DNA of 64,000 nt, taken from contig NZ_QCZJ01000002.1 in the NCBI RefSeq assembly GCF_003075435.1, forward strand, positions 1 through 64,000, read 5' to 3'. This document shows, piece after piece, positions 53,026 to 61,172 of this stretch (positions are counted from its first letter, which is position 1; every line of letters starts with the position of its first letter). The notes beneath the pieces are model-generated. The model ran no database searches. It saw only the letters and a list, made by a program, of their open reading frames with translations, and had not been told where the DNA came from. A program made the translations under genes and the position numbers. The DNA comes from Terrimonas sp. (GTDB lineage Bacteria; Bacteroidota; Bacteroidia; Chitinophagales; Chitinophagaceae).

Positions 53026-53802
53026 ATGATATCAGCCATTCTTAAAGATAAGCCCACCAAACTATTCATTGCTATTACTGCTTTTTTTGTTGCTAACGCT
53101 TTAATAGCTGAATGTATAGGTGGTAAAATATTTTCTCTCGAGAAATTGTTTGGATTTGAACCTGTAAATTTTACCATATTAGGCTATGGCGGACTGTCTT
53201 TTTCTCTTACCTGCGGGGTATTGCTGTGGCCGCTTGAGTTTGTAATAACAGATATTGTGAATGAATATTACGGACCTAAAGCGGTGAAACGGATAAGTTA
53301 TACAGCCGTAGCATTAATCAGCTACGCGTTTATTATGTTTTATGTAAGCATTCATATTCCGTCGGCAGACTGGTGGCCGGCTTCAAAAAAGCAGGATGGC
53401 ATTGATGACCTGCAACTAGCTTTCAATGGTATATTCGGACAGGGTATGTGGATCATTTTCGGAAGCCTGGTTGCCTTTTTGGTGAGCCAGTTGGTTGATG
53501 TATTTGTATTTCATAAGATCAAGAAGATAACAGGAGAAAAAAAGATATGGCTGAGAGCAACAGGCTCAACATTGGTATCGCAGTTAATAGACAGTTTTAT
53601 TGTGCTTACCATTGCTTTTAAATTCGGTAATAACTGGACATGGAAGCAGGTGATAGCAGTGTGCTGCATGAATTACATGTATAAAGCAACCGTAGCCATA
53701 TTGCTTACCCCGGTTATTTATTGGGCAGAAAAACGAATTGAAAGGTATTTTGGCAGTGAATTAACCATGCAGATGAAGAAAGCGGCAATGGGGAAGATTT
53801 GA
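53026..53802 (+). CDS. yhhQ: Queuosine precursor transporter
   Basis: A 258-residue membrane protein of the VUT/YhhQ (DUF165) family with about six to seven membrane segments. VANALIAECIGGKIFSLE near the N-terminus, VITDIVNEYYGPKAVKRI and LVSQLIDSFIVLTIAF are family landmarks. It imports 7-cyano-7-deazaguanine or 7-aminomethyl-7-deazaguanine, a precursor of queuosine; the last enzyme QueG is encoded at 30753-31688. The TGA stop is the end of the first unit of a long heptamer array. Confidence 0.88.
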   Translation: MISAILKDKPTKLFIAITAFFVANALIAECIGGKIFSLEKLFGFEPVNFTILGYGGLSFSLTCGVLLWPLEFVITDIVNEYYGPKAVKRISYTAVALISYAFIMFYVSIHIPSADWWPASKKQDGIDDLQLAFNGIFGQGMWIIFGSLVAFLVSQLVDVFVFHKIKKITGEKKIWLRATGSTLVSQLIDSFIVLTIAFKFGNNWTWKQVIAVCCMNYMYKATVAILLTPVIYWAEKRIERYFGSELTMQMKKAAMGKI

Positions 53803-53970
53803 AATTTGAGATTGGATATTTGAGATTGGTGGATGAGGATGTGAGGGACGTTTATAGTTTGTAGTTTATGGTTTGTGGTTTCATACGGTAACCTGAAACG
53901 TGAACCTGGAACTTGAGACTTGTAACCTGCAACCAATGATTACTGACAGCTCATAGCCCATAGCTGCCAG
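53796..53970. repeat. 25-unit heptamer array between convergent genes
   Basis: Twenty-five consecutive 7-nt units in unbroken phase. The unit sequence drifts through several word types: GATTTGA, GATTGGT, TTGTAGT, TTGTGGT, TGAACCT, GTAACCT and CTCATAG. The first unit ends with the stop codon of the queuosine transporter gene. Units near the other end contain the stop codon and last six codons of the Nudix gene. It is the longest such array in the window. Confidence 0.75.
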
Positions 53971-54421
53971 CTTTCTTTACTAACTCAGCCACAACTTTAT
54001 CTATAGGCAGCGTTACGCTGTCGCCAGAAAAATCATTCCGGTCAATAAAGCGGAAAGTTTCTGTTTCGCCGGTTTTGTTATAAACTTCCATTTGTTTTTC
54101 ATCAAAGTCGAATGGTTTGGTACGAAGCGGCACCGTAATAGGCTCCAGCGCTTTGGCGGCATAGTATATGGCAATGATCTGGTGATCGGGCGTAAAGGCA
54201 GACATCTGGAAAAAATCGGTAGTATATAAATGATCGGTTATTTCTACATTAAGGTTCATCTCTTCCATGAATTCTCTCTTGAGGCAATCTCTTGTGCCTT
54301 CGCCAAACTCCAAACCACCACCCGGGAATTTGGTATAATAGCTGCCCCTGATATATTCATCACTTACCAGTACCTGTTTTTTATCGTTGATAAGAAGACC
54401 GTAAACCCTGACGTTGAACAT
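53951..54421 (-). CDS. Nudix hydrolase
   Basis: A 156-residue Nudix protein starting at the ATG at 54421 (a TTG four codons upstream is possible). The Nudix box reads GGLEFGEGTRDCLKREFMEEMNL; the REF-x-EE core is intact, but the final Gly is Asn. It hydrolyses a nucleoside diphosphate derivative that cannot be specified. The last six residues (AGSYGL) and the stop codon are encoded by units of the adjacent heptamer array, which suggests the original C-terminus was altered. Confidence 0.85.
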   Translation of the reverse strand: MFNVRVYGLLINDKKQVLVSDEYIRGSYYTKFPGGGLEFGEGTRDCLKREFMEEMNLNVEITDHLYTTDFFQMSAFTPDHQIIAIYYAAKALEPITVPLRTKPFDFDEKQMEVYNKTGETETFRFIDRNDFSGDSVTLPIDKVVAELVKKAGSYGL

Positions 54422-54433
54422 TTTTTTGTTCAA

Positions 54434-54764
54434 ATATAGTATATAAGGAGGAAGGTATAGGGTTTAAGGTGTAAGGTGGGAGATCTTGCTTTTAGAAAAA
54501 ATCTAAGGCAAATTGCAACAGCTACAGGAGATTGCTGAAGACATCTTCATTATAAACGAGCAACACGGGAACTTACTATCATCGTTTTTGCGCGGGTGAG
54601 ATACCAGCCTGCGGCAGGCAGGTCTGCCGGGCTTTTGTACTAATGCTCAACTTTTGTACTACTGACCAACAGATTGCTTCACCCGTCACAACATACATTT
54701 AATTCAGGCTTCATCCGGGCGGGTTCGCAAAAACCATAAACTACAAACCATAAACCACAAACTT
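54434..54764. other. Nudix-CorA spacer with composite palindrome and heptamer arrays
   Basis: This 331-bp spacer has no gene. Short AGGTATA/AGGTGTA heptamer words lie at about 54449-54480. A composite palindrome is at about 54590-54690, with outer arms CGGGTGA/TTCACCCG and an inner CCTGC...GGCAGG hairpin. It includes the word GTACTAATGCTCAAC shared with the 2.1 kb palindrome. A five-unit heptamer array (54735-54769) reaches into the corA stop codon. Confidence 0.55.
54590..54690. repeat. Composite palindrome with GTACTAATGCTCAAC core
   Basis: Outer arms near 54592 (CGGGTGA) and 54677 (TTCACCCG) enclose GCCTGCGGCAGGCAGG and TTTGTACTAATGCTCAAC. The last word is present on the opposite strand at about 2070-2088. 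The CCTGC...GGCAGG hairpin is also seen at 11984-12004. Confidence 0.5.
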
Positions 54765-54769
54765 CTAAA
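54735..54769. repeat. Heptamer array at the corA stop codon
   Basis: Five in-phase units (CATAAAC, TACAAAC, CATAAAC, CACAAAC, TTCTAAA). The last contains the TAG stop codon of corA (54765-54767, minus strand). Confidence 0.65.
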
Positions 54770-55703
54770 ACCATTTCTTTCTCAAAAAATATGCAGCCAT
54801 AATAATTGAAACGGAAAGCGCAAGAATTATAGGAATATAAAAAGCATGGGGTTGATGCTGGTAGGGGATAGGAACATTCATACCATAAATGCTGGCAATC
54901 AACACGGGAAACTGGAGTATGATAGTGATTGATGTCAACCTTTTTAAAACCATATTCTGGTTATTGGAAATAATACTGGCAAAAGCATCCAGCGTACTGC
55001 TGAGGATATTAGTATATATATTGGCCATTTCAAGCGCCTGCGACATATCTACCACAAGATCATCCAGTACTTCTTTCTCATCTTCATTTAATGCCAGGAA
55101 ATTAGTACGGGATAATTTCAGCAATAACATTTCATTAGAGCGGAGTGCTGTAACAAAATACACGAGGCTTTTTTGTATACGCATCAATTCAAGCAACTCT
55201 TCATTACGGTTAGATGCATATAGCTTTTGCTCCAGGATATTGCGGCGATGGTTGATTTCTTTCAGGTATTCCATGAATGCCTGGGTTATCTTCTCAAAGA
55301 TTTTTAACACCATCATGCTTTTTTTATCCGCATGCCTGTTTTGAAAAGTATTCAGGAATTTTTTTATAGCTCCGTTTTCAAAAGAATTAACAGTTACAAT
55401 CTGGTTATGTGTCAGGATTATACAGATAGGAATCGTAATATAAAAGGCATCACTTTCGTTAAAGGAGTTATTTTCTGTAGGGGTTTTAATAACAATAAGC
55501 TTCACATTGTCTTCAATCTCAAACCTCGAACGTTCATCAATATCAAGTGAGTCCTGCAAAAATTCAATGGGCACTTCAAGGGTGTTGGCTACTTCAGCAA
55601 ATTCCTCATGTTTTAACGGGGGTAAAATATTTACCCAAGTTTCATTATCCGCCTTTTCTACAGCTGTAGTTACTCCCTCAATATTTTTGAAGTATTGAAT
55701 CAT
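54765..55703 (-). CDS. corA: CorA-family magnesium transporter
   Basis: A 312-residue protein. The long N-terminal cytosolic domain (about 1-245) is rich in charged helices (EKITQAFMEYLKEINHRRNILE). Two C-terminal membrane helices follow, with the signature GMN at the end of the first (IYGMNVPIPY). The C-terminal tail is basic (FLRKKWF). It is a pentameric Mg2+/Co2+ channel-like importer. The stop codon is inside a heptamer array. Confidence 0.92.
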   Translation of the reverse strand: MIQYFKNIEGVTTAVEKADNETWVNILPPLKHEEFAEVANTLEVPIEFLQDSLDIDERSRFEIEDNVKLIVIKTPTENNSFNESDAFYITIPICIILTHNQIVTVNSFENGAIKKFLNTFQNRHADKKSMMVLKIFEKITQAFMEYLKEINHRRNILEQKLYASNRNEELLELMRIQKSLVYFVTALRSNEMLLLKLSRTNFLALNEDEKEVLDDLVVDMSQALEMANIYTNILSSTLDAFASIISNNQNMVLKRLTSITIILQFPVLIASIYGMNVPIPYQHQPHAFYIPIILALSVSIIMAAYFLRKKWF

Positions 55704-55740
55704 CGCGGCGAAGGTAGGTTTGCCAAAGCAAACATAAAAA

Positions 55741-56526
55741 TCATTTCAGCCTGATTTGACCTTTAAAAACAAACTCAGCCGGGCCCCGGAGCCATATATT
55801 GGAGAATGAAGTATTATTGATAGTTTCAAATTCTACGCAAAGATTGCCACCGATTGTCTTTACATCTATTTCATTAAACCCGTTTTCATTATGAGCCGAT
55901 ACTAATGCTGCCGCTGTTACTCCTGTTCCGCAACTCAATGTTTCATCCTCAACACCACGTTCATATGTACGCACAAATATGGTATGTTCATCAAGTTCCT
56001 CTACAAAATTTACATTAATACCTTCTTCGCTAAATGGTTTGCTGTTGCGTATTTTACTGCCTTCTTCTTTTACAGGAGCTTCCTGCAGATTTTTAATAAA
56101 TTTTACATAATGAGGCGAACCTGTGTTCAGCACAAAATGGTCTGCTTCTTCCTGTACAGAAACAACATCTTTCATTTTTAACCTTACTTCTCCATTAAAA
56201 TCAATTTCAGCTTCGTGAGAGCCATCTGTAGCAATAAACTTATAATGACTTTTCTTAATGCCGGCATCAGAAGCAAACCTTACCAAACATCTTCCCCCAT
56301 TCCCGCACATGCTTCCCTCATTGCCATCGGCGTTGTAATACACCATTTCAAAATCGTAATTACCATGCTCGTTGAGCAGCATTAAACCATCTCCGCCAAT
56401 TCCAAATTTTCGATCGCATAAAAATTTTACCTGTTCATTGGTAAGTTCGTCATATTGATGTGCCCTGTTATCCAAAATCACAAAATCATTGCCTGTGCCC
56501 TGGTATTTATAGAAAATTATGTCCAT
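55741..56526 (-). CDS. dapF: Diaminopimelate epimerase
   Basis: A 261-residue enzyme, taken from the ATG at 56526 because FYKYQGTGNDFVILDN is the family N-terminus; a TTG 16 codons upstream only adds array-proximal sequence. It interconverts LL- and meso-diaminopimelate for lysine and peptidoglycan synthesis. The two catalytic Cys residues are in MCGNGGRCLVRFA and in LSCGTGVTAAAL. Its stop is about 35 bp from the corA start, so the two may be co-transcribed. Confidence 0.94.
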   Translation of the reverse strand: MDIIFYKYQGTGNDFVILDNRAHQYDELTNEQVKFLCDRKFGIGGDGLMLLNEHGNYDFEMVYYNADGNEGSMCGNGGRCLVRFASDAGIKKSHYKFIATDGSHEAEIDFNGEVRLKMKDVVSVQEEADHFVLNTGSPHYVKFIKNLQEAPVKEEGSKIRNSKPFSEEGINVNFVEELDEHTIFVRTYERGVEDETLSCGTGVTAAALVSAHNENGFNEIDVKTIGGNLCVEFETINNTSFSNIWLRGPAEFVFKGQIRLK

Positions 56527-56575
56527 TATGTATTTTATTAAACGCTGCAAAGTTATTGGTTTGTTGGCAATCATC

Positions 56576-56715
56576 GGTCAGGTATCAGGTGTCAGCTATC
56601 AGCCTTCAGCTTTCAGTTGCAAACGGTTATTAGTTAGGGCTCACAACTTTAAACTACAAACCACAAACAATAAACGCCCCTCACATCCTCATCCACCAAT
56701 CTCAAATTTCAAATC
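56576..56715. repeat. 20-unit heptamer array between dapF and the nucleoside phosphorylase gene
   Basis: Twenty 7-nt units in continuous phase, drifting from GGTCAGG/TATCAGC types through ACTACAA/ACCACAA to ACCAATC/TCAAATT. Its right part is close to the reverse complement of 53796-53866. The TGA stop codon of the nucleoside phosphorylase gene (56709-56711) lies in the last unit. Confidence 0.75.
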
Positions 56716-57584
56716 CCCACCATTATTTCCAGTGTCTTTCGTATAAGCTCATCAACTGCGGCAGCACCATCTTTACTGAATGTTTTGTTCACCCTGTTTG
56801 CTACGATGGCGCTCAGGCTTAAACACTGATGTCCTAAAATTTTTCCCAATCCATAAATTCCTGATGTTTCCATTTCAAAATTGCAAATGCGGTGCTGCCC
56901 AAAACTAAATTCCGTTAAGCGGTCTATAAATCCCGGGTGGCTTACGCCCATTCGTAAAATTCTGCCCTGGGGTCCATAAAATCCGGGGCATGTTATGGTT
57001 ATGCCATTAAAATAGTTTTGAGTGAAATGTTTGATAAGTCCAACGTTTGCACTGCTTATATATGGGATAGCAATATTGTCATGCAGTTGTGTTTGCGTTA
57101 TGAAAGATTGCAGGAGTTCCTTTTCTTCCATGTTATAATCGTGCCGGTAAAAATGCAGCAAATTATCAATACCTATGCCATGCGAGCTGGCTACAAAACT
57201 GTCAACAGGAATATCTGCCTGTAATGATCCGGCAGTGCCGATCCTGATAACCTGCAGTGCTGTAAAATCATCTTTTACTGTTCTGGATGTTAAATCGATA
57301 TTAACCAGTGCGTCCAGTTCATTCATTACAATATCAATATTGTCAGTACCAATACCTGTAGAAATAACCGAAATATTTTTGTTGCCGATGCGCCCGGTGT
57401 GTGTAACAAACTCCCTGTGCTGACGGCGGTATGCGATGGTATCAAAATATTTGCTTACAGCCGATACCCTGTCCGGATCACCTACGGTAATAATGGTATG
57501 GGCCAGTTCATGCGGTAATAAATCCAGGTGATAAATAGCGCCACGGCTGTTAAGGATTAATTCAGATGCTGCAATTTGATGCAT
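56709..57584 (-). CDS. Uridine phosphorylase-like nucleoside phosphorylase
   Basis: A 291-residue enzyme of the PNP/UDP superfamily. GDPDRVSAVSKYFD near residue 35 is the phosphate-binding segment, VISTGIGTDNIDIVMNEL and VIRIGTAGSLQADIPV line the active site, and ICNFEMETSGIYGLGKILGH carries the Glu-Met-Glu ribose-binding motif. It cleaves a nucleoside (most likely uridine) with phosphate. The stop codon is part of a heptamer array. Confidence 0.88.
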   Translation of the reverse strand: MHQIAASELILNSRGAIYHLDLLPHELAHTIITVGDPDRVSAVSKYFDTIAYRRQHREFVTHTGRIGNKNISVISTGIGTDNIDIVMNELDALVNIDLTSRTVKDDFTALQVIRIGTAGSLQADIPVDSFVASSHGIGIDNLLHFYRHDYNMEEKELLQSFITQTQLHDNIAIPYISSANVGLIKHFTQNYFNGITITCPGFYGPQGRILRMGVSHPGFIDRLTEFSFGQHRICNFEMETSGIYGLGKILGHQCLSLSAIVANRVNKTFSKDGAAAVDELIRKTLEIMVGI

Positions 57585-57593
57585 ATCAATATA

Positions 57594-57626
57594 TTTGTTA
57601 TTGTTCGTAAAAATATCCTATTTTCG
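57594..57626 (+). promoter_or_regulatory. Promoter of tRNA-Cys
   Basis: TTTG (57594-57597) and TATTTTCG (57619-57626) are separated by 21 bp, a good match to the Bacteroidetes -33/-7 promoter (TTTG, TAnnTTTG/TTCG). The -7 box ends 14 bp before the mature tRNA 5' end. Confidence 0.65.
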
Positions 57627-57640
57627 CAACCCCGTAAAAT

Positions 57641-57711
57641 GGTCCTGTGGCCGAGTGGCTAGGCAGAGCTCTGCAAAAGCTCCTACAGCGGTTCGAATCC
57701 GCTCGGGACCT
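57641..57711 (+). tRNA. tRNA-Cys (GCA)
   Basis: A complete 71-nt cloverleaf. The acceptor stem GGTCCTG pairs with CGGGACC (one G-T pair). The anticodon stem GAGCT/AGCTC encloses the loop CTGCAAA with anticodon GCA. The T-loop is GGTTCGAATCC. The discriminator base is T (U73), the identity element of bacterial tRNA-Cys. CCA is not encoded. Confidence 0.97.
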
Positions 57712-57810
57712 CCCTTTTCTTTCTCAGTATTTATAGATTTGTGCAATTCCATCCCCATACCTCATATTTAAAAAAAATACAGATTTAAATCAAGAGATTA
57801 TTCCTTAGCG

Positions 57811-57818
57811 TATCTTTG
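57811..57818 (+). promoter_or_regulatory. -7 box candidate upstream of the M43 protease gene
   Basis: TATCTTTG is a perfect TAnnTTTG element about 150 bp before the start codon at 57970. No TTTG lies at the expected -33 position, so this is tentative. Confidence 0.35.
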
Positions 57819-57969
57819 TAAAACTCAGGAAATGAAATCCTCTATCAGCTTCTAATCCACTTGTAATGTCCCAACGAAAGACTCTTGAAGTATTGATTTA
57901 AAGTTATTGGCGTATATATCAGTACGTCAATAAAAAAACGTCAGGTTTATTTCACTTTTTTGCAAGTTT

Positions 57970-60900
57970 ATGCGAAGAATATTAATTCTGCATAGGTGGT
58001 GGGGACTATTTTTAGCCTGTTTTTTTACTTTTTCGCATGCTTATACTCAAACAACCTGTGGTTTTGACCACATAAATACTTCTTTGAAAAAGCATTTTCC
58101 CTCTGTTGCGAAATCAATTGCTGATAACGAGGCCGCGATTCAGCAAATCATCCTGCAAAAAAGAAAACAACCCGGTGCTGAAAAAAGGATTATGACAACC
58201 TATAGCATTCCTGTAGTGGTTCATATTTTGCATACCGGCGAAGATATCGGAACACAAAATAATCCCACCGATACTAAAATTATAGAAGCAATAGATTACC
58301 TGAACGAAGTTTATGGTGGTACTAACAGTATGCTTACTCCTGCGGGAGTTAACGCAGCCGGGGATATCGGAATCAGGTTTGTATTAGCTCAACGCGATCC
58401 TGATTGTAATCCAACCAATGGCATAAACAGGGTTAATATGTCAGCCAACCAGGACTATGTTGCAAATGGAGCTAATTACCAGGATGTGACTGCTGATGTT
58501 GCTATGAAAGCGTCGATCATCTGGGATAAATCAAGGTACTATAATATTTATGTGGTAAATAAAATTAATGGTCAGGATGGATTTGAAGCGCCATTTGTGG
58601 CCGGGTATGCTTATTTGCCCAACAGTAGTGCTATTGATGGAGCCGTTATGCTTGCTTCGCACATGAAAAGAGGGTCAACAACATTAGTACATGAAATAGG
58701 GCACGCATTTAATTTGTATCATCCTTTTGAAGGGTCAAATGGTAAGGGTGAATGCCCTGTTGGAGAAGGTGATATGGTTGATGACACAGAACCAATATCC
58801 CGCAATGCAGGCAGTGATGGAACGATTGATTTCACCTGCCGCACCGGTCCAAATCCCTGCAACAATAATCAACCGTATACTATAAGAACAGAAAATAATT
58901 TCATGAACTATACGGCTTGTAATACGCTCTTTACGCCGGGGCAAAAAGAGCGTATGCTGGCCAGTTTGCTGTTAGAAGACCGTAAAACGCTTATTACTTC
59001 AACTGCAATATTACCTACCCATCAAAGCCCTGTTTGTCAGCCGAAAATTAATTTTGAAAAGGAATATACTGAACTGGAAAGAACTTCATATCGTACCATT
59101 GAGTGCCGTAGTTATAAAGATTATACAATTAATCTTTCTATCAGTAACAAACCATTGAAACAGGTAACAGCACAATTATTTGTTGATACAGGTTCAACTG
59201 CCGTTGAAAATATTGATTTTAACTTCCCGGCAGGTAAGTCCATTGTTTTTCCGGCAGGACAATACAATGCACAACCTTTTAAAGTACGCGTATTCAGTGA
59301 TGAGCATTATGCTCAACCACGCATATTAAAACTTGGGTTTTCAATTGATGATGGTACTGACGCATTAAAAGGTACAGCTATTACTACCATGCGTATTGTG
59401 CTGTTGCCTAAAGACGAAAAACCCTCGCCCCCAGGTGCTACAGTCAGCCGGCGGGTGGGTTTATACGACCCTGAAATTACAGGTACTAAAATTTTTAATG
59501 GAGAAGTCACATCACAAAAAAGCCAGATTTTATACCGCGCAAACGAACTACGCAGCGCAGGAATAGTAGCCGGGAATATTGCAGGCTTTAGTTTTTATCT
59601 TCAAAAACAAACTTTAAAACCATTTAAAAATATTACTGTAAAAATGGGGCACACTCAGTATAATGCCCTGGTAGACAATGGTACAATATATACTGTAAGT
59701 AATATTTCAACAGTATCCAGCCTTTCATCCTACACAACATTCCAGGGATGGAATTATTTTAAGTTCAACGTTCCGTTTGCATGGAACGGAGTGGATAATA
59801 TTGTAATTGAAATCTGTATTGATAATGATAAGGATGCTGGTTTTGGATTGGATGATATGTATGCGTTTGCAGATACCGGATATGTTGATCGTGGTAATAC
59901 AATATTCTCAACCAATGAAGGCTGCCAGGCAAATTTTACATCTGTATCTTATTATTCAAATGGTATACGACCAGTTATACAATTCGAGTGTATTAAACCT
60001 GCAAATGCCGTTGCAGATACTATCTCGGTTTCTGCTTCAGGATATCTTGGGCCTTATGCTGAAATTTATTTTTACGACAACTCTTCTCCACGAAAAATTC
60101 TCGGTAAAATTAAAAACCTGAGTTACTGGAACTACGGCTGTACAAATATCAGTATTGACAGGTGTGGTAATACAGTAGCGGCCTTCTTAAATAATGTAAA
60201 ATCGCAATTTCTTGCACAAAAAACTTTTTTAATTACTCCTCAGCGAAATAATCCTGATGGTAAATATGAACTGACGCTTTACTATACTTCAACAGAAAAA
60301 GATGGATATGAGCAGGGAACCGGAGTACAATGGAACGATATAAAAATGATTAAAGCGCATGCTCCTGTAAGTTCAGTGTCTCCTGAAAATCCGCCGCCAG
60401 GTAATATAGAAGTGGTTCAATTATATGAGGTTAACCGTTATGGTGATGCATATGCGTTAACTGCCCGTTTCAACACCGGGTTTTCTGCATATGGCATAGG
60501 TGTGATAAGCAATGCCGCGTTACCGGTTGAGTGGCTTACATTGCAAGCCCTTGCTGTTAATGAAAATGATGTTTTGCTGCAATGGCAAACAGCTTCAGAA
60601 ATTAATAACAGCTATTTTGAGGTAGAAAAAAGTGATGACGCTGTAAACTTTACAGTTGCAGGCAGGATATACAGTAAAGGGAACAGCAATACAATATCCT
60701 CCTATGAGTTTCTGCACCGTAACCCGGTTGCTTCAGGAAAAATATATTACCGGTTAAAGCAGGTGGATAATGACGGCAGATTTAATTACAGCAGCACGGT
60801 AAATGTAAATTTTGATAACAGTACAACTCCTTCCATATACCCTGTTCCGGCAGTTGGATACATCCACATTAATTTTGGCAAAACTGTATTAAATCCGGTA

Positions 60901-61062
60901 ATTGAAATATTCAGCAACGATATGAAATTATTAGGTATATCCAGAAAAACGACCAGGACCGCTTCTGAAAAGATCAATATACAGCACCTTATTCCCGGAA
61001 ATTATATTGTTCGCCTGAGCTTTGAAGGAAAAACATATGCATTGAAGTTTATTAAGCTTTAA
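57970..61062 (+). CDS. Secreted M43-family metalloprotease with type IX sorting domain
   Basis: A 1030-residue protein. Signal peptide about 1-27. The catalytic domain has the zinc motif HEIGHAFNLYH (His241, Glu242, His245, His251) and a Met-turn segment NFMNYTACNTLFTPGQKERM, the pappalysin-like (M43) metzincin pattern. Asn replaces the usual Gly at position 8 of the motif. Middle regions (about 350-850) are beta-rich, including a DUF-like jelly-roll segment and Calx-beta-like stretch. An SO/FnIII-like LTLQALAVNENDVLLQWQTA segment precedes the type IX C-terminal sorting domain (about 955-1030, SIYPVPAVGYIHINF to LKFIKL). It should be exported and attached to the cell surface or released. Confidence 0.9.
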   Translation: MRRILILHRWWGLFLACFFTFSHAYTQTTCGFDHINTSLKKHFPSVAKSIADNEAAIQQIILQKRKQPGAEKRIMTTYSIPVVVHILHTGEDIGTQNNPTDTKIIEAIDYLNEVYGGTNSMLTPAGVNAAGDIGIRFVLAQRDPDCNPTNGINRVNMSANQDYVANGANYQDVTADVAMKASIIWDKSRYYNIYVVNKINGQDGFEAPFVAGYAYLPNSSAIDGAVMLASHMKRGSTTLVHEIGHAFNLYHPFEGSNGKGECPVGEGDMVDDTEPISRNAGSDGTIDFTCRTGPNPCNNNQPYTIRTENNFMNYTACNTLFTPGQKERMLASLLLEDRKTLITSTAILPTHQSPVCQPKINFEKEYTELERTSYRTIECRSYKDYTINLSISNKPLKQVTAQLFVDTGSTAVENIDFNFPAGKSIVFPAGQYNAQPFKVRVFSDEHYAQPRILKLGFSIDDGTDALKGTAITTMRIVLLPKDEKPSPPGATVSRRVGLYDPEITGTKIFNGEVTSQKSQILYRANELRSAGIVAGNIAGFSFYLQKQTLKPFKNITVKMGHTQYNALVDNGTIYTVSNISTVSSLSSYTTFQGWNYFKFNVPFAWNGVDNIVIEICIDNDKDAGFGLDDMYAFADTGYVDRGNTIFSTNEGCQANFTSVSYYSNGIRPVIQFECIKPANAVADTISVSASGYLGPYAEIYFYDNSSPRKILGKIKNLSYWNYGCTNISIDRCGNTVAAFLNNVKSQFLAQKTFLITPQRNNPDGKYELTLYYTSTEKDGYEQGTGVQWNDIKMIKAHAPVSSVSPENPPPGNIEVVQLYEVNRYGDAYALTARFNTGFSAYGIGVISNAALPVEWLTLQALAVNENDVLLQWQTASEINNSYFEVEKSDDAVNFTVAGRIYSKGNSNTISSYEFLHRNPVASGKIYYRLKQVDNDGRFNYSSTVNVNFDNSTTPSIYPVPAVGYIHINFGKTVLNPVIEIFSNDMKLLGISRKTTRTASEKINIQHLIPGNYIVRLSFEGKTYALKFIKL

Positions 61063-61172
61063 CGCATAAGCTTATTTATATATACTTGTAATAAGACTTA
61101 TAGTACAGGATGGTTGTTTTCATTTATCTTTTTAAATTGTGTTCTTTGTAAATCAAGCTTGCTTTTCCACAA

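Noticed and set aside
53796-56715. CRISPR array
   Set aside because: The repeats have 7-nt units without spacers, the units drift in sequence, and no cas genes are present.
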